In this document: positions 1 through 4,843 of the stretch, piece after piece
How positions within the stretch are numbered: the first letter of the stretch is position 1
How the letters are laid out: every line of letters begins with the position of its first letter
NCBI GenBank assembly: GCA_045599945.1
Contig: JAZRWY010000078.1
Span: 1 to 9,974, forward strand
DNA length: 9,974 nucleotides
Source of the DNA: UMGS973 sp045599945
GTDB lineage: Bacteria; Bacillota; Clostridia; Peptostreptococcales; Anaerovoracaceae
Direction of reading: 5' to 3'
Translations under genes and position numbers: made by a program
Notes under the pieces: generated by a model
The model's input: only the letters and a program-made list of their open reading frames with translations
What the model was told of the DNA's origin: nothing
Database searches by the model: none

Positions 1-939
1 ATAAAAGGGTCGGATGAATTAAGAAGGATTCCATCCGTTTACCCGATTGAAACCAGAAAAGATGCTGTATCATTATTTGAAACAGGCAAAGAGATGCTGG
101 AATATGCACAGAAGAATGGAAAAGAGCTGTGGGAAGCAGCACTGGATTATGAATCTGAAATAACCGGACTCTCGAAAGATGAAGTATGGAAATATGCCGA
201 AAAGACATTGGATTCCGCTTATGCTTCCATTGAAAATGGATATCGGAAGGATCTGAAATTTGAGGGAATTACGGTTCCAAAGGCTGCAGAAATACGAGAG
301 AAAATCAAAAGCACAAAGCTGATTCCAACCGGAATCTCGGATGAAGGCTCTCTTGATGCGCTTGCAATTATGGAGTATTCCAATTCTCACGGAATTATCA
401 TATGTATGCCGACAGGAGGCGCATCGGGAATCATTCCTGCAGCTATCCGGTCTGTGGCAAAAGAGCTTGGGAAAAGCAGAGCGGATGAAATAAAGGCGCT
501 GCTTACGGCAGGTATCATTGGAGTTCCGTATTATCCTACGCATTATCATGGAACTCTGGGCTGCCAGGCTGAAGTGGGAATAGCAACGTCCATGGCCGCT
601 GCTGCTCTGGCGTCATTTCTGTCAGAGGACCCGGAAATAGCAGAAAGAGCCGCAGTTCTAGGGATGCAATATGTAATCGGGCAGGTCTGTGACCCTATTG
701 AAGGATTTGTACAGATTCCTTGTTTCATTAGAAATATCGGTTCAGTTCCGCTGGCAGCAACATGCGCCAATTATGCTGCTTTAGGACTTGATACGGGAGT
801 ATGTCTTGATGAAATGGTTCAGGCGACGCTGAGAGTAGGAGAAGCGTTGAGAGAGTTAAGAATTAATCCGCTGGGGACTTGCGGAGCAAAAGATGTTCAG
901 TACAATGTCTGCAGCACCTGCTATGGAAAGAGGAAGTAG
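1..939 (+). CDS. sdaAA: L-serine ammonia-lyase, iron-sulfur-dependent, alpha region (5' end outside window)
   Basis: This enzyme deaminates L-serine to pyruvate and ammonia in the cytoplasm using a catalytic [4Fe-4S] cluster. The reading frame is open from base 1, so the start lies outside the window. The alpha-domain signatures are visible: SLDALAIMEYSNSHG with MPTGGASG, then GCQAEVG, then CDPIEGFVQIPC. Three cysteine codons at 562, 688 and 721 are spaced 42 and 11 residues apart, matching the spacing of cluster ligands in characterised bacterial serine dehydratases. The residues before the first in-frame Met (94), including RRIPSVYPIE, look more like the end of a beta/ACT-type domain than the start of a free alpha subunit, so a fused beta-alpha chain is possible. 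The C-terminus is unusual: the family's common GGLAATPTG-like tail is replaced by a segment carrying Cys at 880 and a CSTC pair (910, 919). The gene stops at 937-939, 60 bp before the PASTA gene. Family assignment is firm; the fusion is inference. Confidence 0.9.
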   Translation: MKGSDELRRIPSVYPIETRKDAVSLFETGKEMLEYAQKNGKELWEAALDYESEITGLSKDEVWKYAEKTLDSAYASIENGYRKDLKFEGITVPKAAEIREKIKSTKLIPTGISDEGSLDALAIMEYSNSHGIIICMPTGGASGIIPAAIRSVAKELGKSRADEIKALLTAGIIGVPYYPTHYHGTLGCQAEVGIATSMAAAALASFLSEDPEIAERAAVLGMQYVIGQVCDPIEGFVQIPCFIRNIGSVPLAATCANYAALGLDTGVCLDEMVQATLRVGEALRELRINPLGTCGAKDVQYNVCSTCYGKRK

Positions 940-999
940 CATTATGCCTGCTTCTGCTGTCAAAGTCCTTAGGGAATATTCATTAAGGAGAAATAAAAC

Positions 1000-1746
1000 A
1001 TGAAGAAAAGAGTATTTGCAATTACATTAATAATTACTATAGTGCTGCTAGCCGGATGTGCTCTGAAGTCTTCGCAGCTTGCATCATCCATTACCACAGC
1101 TGTTCCTGATGTAACGGGCCTGACTCAGAATGAAGCTGAGTCCAGGATTTCTGATGCAGGTTTCATTCCGGAAGTAATATATATAGATTCTGATAAAGTG
1201 CCTGCTGGTGCTGTAGTTAAAACAGATCCTTCTGCAGGGCAGGCAGCTGCGCCTTCATCGATTGTAAAGCTGTTCGTCTCGAAGGAAGGAGCATCAGCAG
1301 CTGTTCCGGATGTAGTAGGAATGTCCTTAAAAGAAGCAACTGATACTCTTGCTTCGCAGGGACTGCAGGTTGGAGATATCAAGTACAAAGATTCCGATAA
1401 AGCGAAGGATGTGGTGCTTGTCTGTAATCCGTTACCAGGGGTAAAAGTACCTAGCGGCAGTAAGATCAGTTTTACTCTTTCGTCGGGAGAGAAAAGAGAG
1501 CGTACTCTTAATGTGGATGTAGATGTGCCTGGCAGCAATGACAAAATAGAATTCACAATATATATCGACGGCAAACAGGATGAATCATATACCAGAACCG
1601 TTGATCCGGCATCAACCGGCACTGTTACCTTTAAATTCCGTGGTTCTTCTGGAAGGAAAGCTGTCAGAATAAAAGCTGACGGAAAAACATACAAATCCTA
1701 CACCCTTGATTTTGACAAAGGAACAGTTAAAGAGATGAATGACTGA
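1000..1746 (+). CDS. PASTA-domain lipoprotein
   Basis: This is a predicted lipoprotein of 248 residues. An N-terminal signal (MKKR then a hydrophobic stretch) ends in a lipobox, Leu-Ala-Gly-Cys at residues 17-20, so Cys20 should be lipidated and the protein anchored outside the membrane. Two PASTA repeats follow, at about residues 34-95 and 101-165, each opening with VPDV(T/V)G and containing a conserved DP or NP plus G near the end. PASTA domains bind muropeptides or peptidoglycan in PrkC-type kinases and penicillin-binding proteins. The C-terminal part (about 168-248) is beta-rich and resembles the domain that follows PASTA repeats in some clostridial kinases, but no kinase or transpeptidase domain is present. 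The start is supported by AAGGAG at 985-990. It follows the serine dehydratase by 60 bp and may share its transcript; a terminator follows at 1781. Substrate and partner are unknown. Confidence 0.85.
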   Translation: MKKRVFAITLIITIVLLAGCALKSSQLASSITTAVPDVTGLTQNEAESRISDAGFIPEVIYIDSDKVPAGAVVKTDPSAGQAAAPSSIVKLFVSKEGASAAVPDVVGMSLKEATDTLASQGLQVGDIKYKDSDKAKDVVLVCNPLPGVKVPSGSKISFTLSSGEKRERTLNVDVDVPGSNDKIEFTIYIDGKQDESYTRTVDPASTGTVTFKFRGSSGRKAVRIKADGKTYKSYTLDFDKGTVKEMND

Positions 1747-1780
1747 GCATCTGTGCTTTGAAAGCTGTACAATGTGTAGA

Positions 1781-1816
1781 AAAAGAGATTATCATGAGCG
1801 ATAGTCTCTTTTAGTT
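1781..1816 (+). terminator. Rho-independent terminator after the PASTA gene
   Basis: A 13-bp stem pairs 1781-1793 with 1800-1812, with a single T.G wobble and a 6-nt loop (ATGAGC). It is followed by TAGTTT. The A-rich left flank means it could also work on the minus strand. It sits 34 bp after the PASTA stop codon. Its sequence, loop included, resembles the hairpin at 3483-3516. Confidence 0.8.
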
Positions 1817-1835
1817 TGTCGGGATGACAGGGATT
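1781..1835. repeat. Left copy of a ~55-nt direct repeat: terminator plus tRNA-Pro 3'-end remnant
   Basis: The 14 bases 1818-1831 are identical to 3521-3534, the acceptor and T-arm end of the tRNA-Pro gene on the minus strand, including the last CCA position. ATT follows after one extra G. The adjoining hairpin is also related: loop and right arm ATGAGCGATAGTCT here versus ATGAACGTTAGTCT at the right copy. The encoded CCA is only partly kept. This is the layout expected of a leftover tRNA 3' end (attachment-site-like) or the end of an old tandem duplication. No complete tRNA fits here. Confidence 0.7.
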
Positions 1836-1841
1836 GGATGA

Positions 1842-1847
1842 TATAAT
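1842..1847 (+). promoter_or_regulatory. Possible -10 element in front of the cassette
   Basis: A TATAAT hexamer lies directly downstream of the tRNA remnant. No good -35 is seen at 16-18 bp; TTGTCG at 1816 would need a 20-bp spacer. The 11-mer GATGATATAAT (1837-1847) recurs at 3750-3760 in front of ogt. It could drive the membrane protein and sigma factor genes. Confidence 0.35.
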
Positions 1848-1858
1848 TGGTTTAGTAT

Positions 1859-1990
1859 ATGACTACAGTCCTGTTACATAGCCTTATTCCTTTGATTGAC
1901 AGGGCTGCAAAAGAGCAATATGATGCTACCGGCAGACGGATAAGTGAATCAGGTGGTAAATCTGTCAATGCTAGAAGAGGTATTATCTGA
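1859..1990 (+). CDS. Small ORF, 43 aa, doubtful or decayed
   Basis: The ATG at 1859 opens a 43-residue frame containing IDRAAKEQYDATGRRISES, which has coding-like composition, before it ends at a TGA (1988-1990). No convincing ribosome binding site precedes it. Just as its second half loses protein-like character, coding-like composition appears in another frame (1944-2093). The two pieces may therefore be one gene broken by a frameshift within the cassette. I recognise no family. Confidence 0.25.
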   Translation: MTTVLLHSLIPLIDRAAKEQYDATGRRISESGGKSVNARRGII

Positions 1991-2093
1991 TGAATCTGAT
2001 GTCGGAACAGATAAAGTGAAGAATTATGTAACTTTTCAATCCTGGATGGTACTAAATATACAAAAGGCTATCAAAGAAATGAGAGGTGAATAG
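1968..2093 (+). CDS. Small ORF, 41 aa, directly upstream of the membrane protein gene
   Basis: This frame encodes MLEEVLSDESDVGTDKV and continues to a C-terminus rich in amphipathic residues (NIQKAIKEMRGE). It has an acidic N-terminal half and coding-like composition. AGGTGG at 1951-1956 lies 11 nt before the ATG; an in-frame GTG at 1944 is an alternative start. The stop (2091-2093) is one base before the next gene's ATG, and the GAGAGGTG motif used by that gene lies inside its last codons, suggesting coupled translation. It is either a small protein of the sigma-factor operon or the 3' half of a frameshifted gene that includes 1859-1940. No family is recognised. Confidence 0.4.
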   Translation: MLEEVLSDESDVGTDKVKNYVTFQSWMVLNIQKAIKEMRGE

Positions 2094-2094
2094 A

Positions 2095-3000
2095 ATGAGT
2101 AGCAGAGATTTTTCAAAACTGGCACTTAGAGTTAGAAGGAGACAGATTGTAACGGTCTGCATAACTGTAATTGTAGCAGTGACTATATCCATGGGGCTGT
2201 TAAGCTATAAGATTGCAGGATCTCAGCTTAAGCCTCCAGTTACACTTCACACTGTAATGGAGGGAGATGAGAATGGAAGAGTTACAACGTATACTTCCAT
2301 TGGATTCAGGCAGCTGGTATATGAGTCTGATTATGGATGTAACTATTCTGAGAGAATACCGTTCTGGAAAAAGGCGGATGGAAGTGCCGGCTATCTTACT
2401 GGAAAGCAATATGAATCACTTATGAAATTCATGCAGAAGAAATCAGAAATAAAAGAGGAGAAATGTGATTTCATAGAATCGTTTTCTGATTTTGAAGCCA
2501 ACATTTTTTATGTTGAAAAGAAGGATGATAACTATCTTATCTACCTTGGAGGAAAAACTGTGACATATTATGAAGTGGATGAAGAACTATATGATAACAT
2601 CGATGGAAACCCAGCTATCTCAGGAGATGCTGGAGTGGGCTGGAAAGCATATGCTGTAAGTGCGACATGGGATGGAAAAGAATTTAAAAACGGAAAGATT
2701 ACAGAATACCAGATGGGAAAGGCAGGCGCAGAAAAGATATTCGAGGAAATGCCAAAACCTGTGGCGATGATAATCACAGGAGGAATGACTGGAGAAACAG
2801 AGACTTCTGATGTAATTGAAGAAAGAAGCCTTCTTAAAGCCTGTGCTCATTTTGGAGCAGTACCTTCCGTTGATAAAAGGATAGGTTATGTCCCTGAGGA
2901 AAATACTGTAGAAGTATATACCCTCGATTCTCTTTATGAAGATGGAGATGTTGCTGAAGATAAGATAATAAAGGTAATAAATGCTGGTGATAAGCGATGA
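2095..3000 (+). CDS. Single-pass membrane protein coupled to an ECF sigma factor, unknown family
   Basis: The protein has 301 residues from the ATG at 2095, preferred because GAGAGGTG at 2081-2088 is well spaced from it; a GTG at 2086 in the same frame overlaps that motif. The N-terminus is short and basic (RVRRR, 12-16), followed by one hydrophobic helix at about 18-37. The rest is a large soluble domain rich in acidic and aromatic residues, so the topology is probably N-in with the bulk outside. I see no zinc-finger HxxxCxxC anti-sigma motif, no protease motif and no lipobox. The stop overlaps the sigma factor start (ATGA, 2997-3000), indicating translational coupling. By context it is a candidate membrane sensor or anti-sigma partner, but the order (membrane gene first, sigma second) is the reverse of common ECF/anti-sigma pairs, and no sigma-binding domain is visible. 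Function unknown. Confidence 0.75.
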   Translation: MSSRDFSKLALRVRRRQIVTVCITVIVAVTISMGLLSYKIAGSQLKPPVTLHTVMEGDENGRVTTYTSIGFRQLVYESDYGCNYSERIPFWKKADGSAGYLTGKQYESLMKFMQKKSEIKEEKCDFIESFSDFEANIFYVEKKDDNYLIYLGGKTVTYYEVDEELYDNIDGNPAISGDAGVGWKAYAVSATWDGKEFKNGKITEYQMGKAGAEKIFEEMPKPVAMIITGGMTGETETSDVIEERSLLKACAHFGAVPSVDKRIGYVPEENTVEVYTLDSLYEDGDVAEDKIIKVINAGDKR

Positions 3001-3482
3001 AAGAGTTTGAACTTATATACCAGGAGTATTACGATCTGGTGCTTCGGTATCTTCTGAAACTGACCGGAGGCAATCTTAATATTGCAGAGGATCTTACGCA
3101 GGAGACGTTCTTTCAGGCATTTACAGCCATATATCGTTTTAATGGAAAAAGTCAGCTTAGCACATGGCTATGCGCTGTAGGAAAGAACTGTTATCTCAAG
3201 TATTTGAGAAAGAACAGAGAAATCCCTTATGACATACAGGTCTTTGCAGATAGCCTGGCAAGTGAGCATAATGCATATGATGAAGTAGAAGTGAATGAGC
3301 AGCTTGAGATATTAAGGCGTGAAATAGGGAGGCTGGAAGGAAGAGAAAAGGATATCATGTTCATGAGAACATATCTTGACTATTCTTTTAAGGAGATAGC
3401 AAAGGTTCTTCATATGAAAGAAAGCACAGCTAAAGTAACATATCATAGGGCTAAAGAAAAGCTGAAGAAAATAATGGAATAG
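2997..3482 (+). CDS. ECF-type RNA polymerase sigma factor
   Basis: This is a 161-residue two-domain sigma-70-family protein, the normal length for ECF sigma factors. Region 2 spans about residues 5-75: AEDLTQETFFQAF (region 2.2), then the aromatic and basic stretch with STWLCAVGKNCYLKYLRK, which recognises the -10 element. A charged linker follows. Region 4 spans about 110-158, with a helix-turn-helix around YSFKEIAKVLHMKESTAKV that reads the -35. The ATG overlaps the membrane protein stop by 4 nt. A terminator begins right after its stop codon. It should direct RNA polymerase to a small regulon in response to whatever the upstream partner senses. I found no convincing autoregulatory ECF promoter in front of the operon. 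The subfamily (numbered ECF group) cannot be assigned by eye. Confidence 0.88.
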   Translation: MKEFELIYQEYYDLVLRYLLKLTGGNLNIAEDLTQETFFQAFTAIYRFNGKSQLSTWLCAVGKNCYLKYLRKNREIPYDIQVFADSLASEHNAYDEVEVNEQLEILRREIGRLEGREKDIMFMRTYLDYSFKEIAKVLHMKESTAKVTYHRAKEKLKKIME

Positions 3483-3516
3483 GAAAAGACTATCGAATGA
3501 ACGTTAGTCTTTTCTT
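3483..3516. terminator. Bidirectional terminator between the sigma factor and the tRNA genes
   Basis: A perfect 10-bp stem, GAAAAGACTA with TAGTCTTTTC (3483-3492 and 3505-3514), encloses a 12-nt loop. T-rich sequence follows on + (TCTTTTCTTGTT), and the A-rich left arm gives a T-tract on the minus strand. It serves the sigma factor gene from the left and the tRNA-Ser/tRNA-Pro transcript from the right. Confidence 0.75.
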
Positions 3517-3537
3517 GTTGGTCGGGATGACAGGATT
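3483..3537. repeat. Right copy of the ~55-nt direct repeat (intact site)
   Basis: This is the counterpart of 1781-1835: terminator hairpin plus the last bases of the functional tRNA-Pro. The 14-nt core GTCGGGATGACAGG (3521-3534) is identical in both copies, and the hairpin loop and arm are similar. The two copies enclose the membrane protein/sigma factor cassette. Confidence 0.7.
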
Positions 3538-3595
3538 CGAACCTGCGGCCTACTGATCCCGAACCAGTCGCGCTACCAAGCTGCGCCACATCCCG
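3519..3595 (-). tRNA. tRNA-Pro (anticodon CGG)
   Basis: Read on the minus strand, this folds into a full cloverleaf. The acceptor stem CGGGATG pairs with CATCCCG. The D arm is present. The anticodon arm ACTGG/TCAGT holds the loop TTCGGGA with anticodon CGG. The T arm GCAGG/CCTGT holds loop TTCGAAT. The discriminator is A and CCA is encoded (3519-3521). It reads the CCG codon. It lies 6 bp downstream of tRNA-Ser, so the two are probably cotranscribed, and the hairpin at 3483-3516 would end the transcript. Confidence 0.96.
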
Positions 3596-3601
3596 GTATT
3601 C

Positions 3602-3687
3602 TGGCGGAGAGCCCGGGATTCGAACCCGGGGTCCTTACGGACACCGCATTTCGAGTGCGGCACGATCGACCACTCTGACAACTCTCC
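3602..3687 (-). tRNA. tRNA-Ser (anticodon CGA)
   Basis: This minus-strand class II tRNA has acceptor GGAGAGT pairing with GCTCTCC, anticodon arm CCGCA/TGCGG with loop CTCGAAA (anticodon CGA, reading UCG), and a variable arm TGTCCGTAAGGACC with a short stem. The T arm CCGGG/CCCGG carries TTCGAAT. The discriminator is G and CCA is encoded (3602-3604). It is the first gene of the two-tRNA unit with tRNA-Pro. Confidence 0.96.
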
Positions 3688-3703
3688 TCACAATACAGTG
3701 AAA

Positions 3704-3709
3704 AGTATA
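3704..3709 (-). promoter_or_regulatory. Possible -10 of the tRNA-Ser/tRNA-Pro transcript
   Basis: On the minus strand TATACT ends 16 nt before the tRNA-Ser 5' end, a sensible place for a start site. No good -35 is present at the usual distance (TTGGCT is too close), so this is tentative. Confidence 0.35.
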
Positions 3710-3754
3710 TCACATTTTGAGCCAATTGTGTAGAGATATTTCGTTTTCAGATGA

Positions 3755-3760
3755 TATAAT
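3755..3760 (+). promoter_or_regulatory. Possible -10 of the ogt promoter
   Basis: TATAAT lies 21 nt before the ogt start codon, with the GAGGTGA ribosome binding site (3769-3775) between them. A consensus -35 is not evident at 16-18 bp. The surrounding 11-mer also occurs at 1837-1847. Confidence 0.4.
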
Positions 3761-3781
3761 AATGGTGTGAGGTGAAAAAGA

Positions 3782-4258
3782 ATGAAAAATATCTGTTTTT
3801 ATAAGTCTCCACTGGGGGAAGTGCTGAAAATCGTGGATGACGGAACTGCCGTTAAAGAAGTATCTTTTGTGATGCATGCATGCGGCTGCTGCCTGAGTGC
3901 AGCGGCTTCTCCAATCGGCATGGAAGTAATCCGTCAGCTTTCGGAGTATTATGATGGAAAGAGAACGGCTTTTGATCTTCCGCTTCAGCCGGAAGGAACG
4001 GATTTTCAGAAGAGAGTATGGAATGCACTGTATGAGATTCCGTATGGAGAAACAAGATCATACAAACAGGTGGCGGAGGCTGCGGGGTGTCCGAGAGGTG
4101 CGCGGGCTGCCGGAAATGCCAACAACAGAAATCCAATCTGCATTATCATTCCGTGCCACAGATGCATTGCGGCAGATGGAACGATTGGAGGATTTGAATG
4201 TGGAACGGAAATCAAGGAAAAACTACTAGAACTTGAGGGTGTGACAGTGAAAAAGTGA
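3782..4258 (+). CDS. ogt: Methylated-DNA--protein-cysteine S-methyltransferase
   Basis: This is a suicide DNA-repair protein that transfers the alkyl group from O6-alkylguanine to its own cysteine. It has 158 residues, the usual length for Ogt/AGT. Motifs in order: GTDFQKRVW (72-80), IPYGETRSYKQVA (86-98, start of the helix-turn-helix), ARAAGNANNRNPI with the arginine-finger region (107-119), and the active site IPCHRCI with acceptor Cys125 and neighbouring His126-Arg127. GGFECG and KLLELEG close the domain. It is rich in cysteine (C5, C34, C36, C37, C103, C120, C125, C128, C140); the residue after PCHR is Cys where Val is usual. The start is supported by GAGGTGA at 3769-3775. It appears monocistronic: divergent tRNA genes lie upstream and a long gene-free region downstream. 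No clear terminator follows its stop codon. Confidence 0.95.
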   Translation: MKNICFYKSPLGEVLKIVDDGTAVKEVSFVMHACGCCLSAAASPIGMEVIRQLSEYYDGKRTAFDLPLQPEGTDFQKRVWNALYEIPYGETRSYKQVAEAAGCPRGARAAGNANNRNPICIIIPCHRCIAADGTIGGFECGTEIKEKLLELEGVTVKK

Positions 4259-4842
4259 CACATTTCAGCACGGAAATGGAACACTTTGAATAATGCATAT
4301 TTATGCATCCAAACTTTGGAAATTGAAGAAAACAGGGCGAAAAAACAGCAATCCACAGATGATTTCCAGTATGTGTAATGAATATTGGACATTGAAAAAT
4401 ATTTGTGGATAAGTTTTTATTGACAAGGGGTATATAGAGTATAATTGTTGAAAAATCAATAGTTAAAATAACAGAAACAATTCACAGGCGCACGAGGATA
4501 AAATTGTATACAATGTTTTGTGAAGTTGTGGTTAATGGGTGTAAACCTTGCAATAACTCAATTTCCTTTTGTGGAAAAGAAGATAGGTAAAAGGATGCAT
4601 ATTATTCAAAATGATACAATTTTGGATTGTTTGCGGCAAAAAAAGATTGTTTTTTTTTGCGTTTTTCCTTGACACAAGATGTTGTGGTTGGAAATATTTG
4701 TTTAAAAAACAAAAACGTTGAAATTCAAGGAATTGTTCATGACTTGAGCATGTTTTCTGATAATTTCAGGCACAAAATCTTAAAACTATCTTAACGACAT
4801 CTTAATAACATATTAATACAGAAGATGAAAAATCATCTTCTG
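4259..4842. other. Gene-free AT-rich region with DnaA-box-like motifs
   Basis: No supportable protein gene lies in these 584 bp. Visible items include a consensus DnaA box TGTGGATAA (4404-4412) and one-mismatch versions TGTGGTTAA (4527-4535) and TGTGGAAAA (4570-4578). Weaker matches sit at 4349-4357 (CAATCCACA, opposite orientation) and 4684-4692. There is a 12-nt perfect palindrome ATTGTATACAAT (4503-4514). A TTGACA at 4420-4425 is followed by TATAAT at 4440-4445, but the 14-bp spacer is short for a standard promoter. A weak A/T hairpin lies at 4636-4660, and a second TTGACA at 4669-4674. The period-11 repeats at 4777-4820 are listed separately. Genes on both sides point inward, so an untranslated RNA, a regulatory DNA site or remnant sequence is possible. 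Confidence 0.5.
4777..4820 (+). repeat. Four direct repeats with an 11-nt period (ATCTTAA type)
   Basis: ATCTTAA begins at 4777, 4788 and 4799, and ATATTAA begins at 4810, so the spacing is exactly 11 nt each time. The spacers share an AC-rich character (AACT, CGAC, TAAC, TACA). Helical-turn periodicity with TTAA cores is the layout bound by OmpR/PhoB-type response regulators (compare the PhoP box repeats of Bacillus), but iteron-like or DNA-unwinding roles are also possible. The repeats abut the hairpin at 4818-4843 and have no gene start nearby on either strand. Confidence 0.6.
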
Positions 4843-4843
4843 T
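4818..4843 (-). terminator. Hairpin at the end of the minus-strand operon
   Basis: A perfect 11-bp stem, ACAGAAGATGA with TCATCTTCTGT, encloses a 4-nt loop. On the minus strand it starts at the last base of the MBL gene's stop codon. The sequence after it is AT-rich but not a clean T-tract, so termination may be imperfect. Confidence 0.6.

Noticed and set aside
1125..1694. 189-residue open frame on the minus strand opposite the PASTA gene
   Set aside because: It lies fully inside a gene with clear domains on +, has no ribosome binding site, and its composition is that of a reverse-frame shadow.
2004..2025. GGAAC followed by AT-rich sequence as an ECF autoregulatory promoter
   Set aside because: No GTC- or CGTC-like -10 appears at the expected distance, and the site falls inside a coding-like frame.
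4293..4412. 39-residue open frame in the gene-free region after ogt
   Set aside because: There is no ribosome binding site, an unremarkable residue pattern, and the stop codon overlaps the DnaA box. It is likely chance.
4259..4842. Chromosomal origin oriC
   Set aside because: No dnaA, dnaN, rpmH or other usual origin neighbours are present, and gene directions converge on the region instead of leaving it. The DnaA-box observation is kept only as a lower-level finding.
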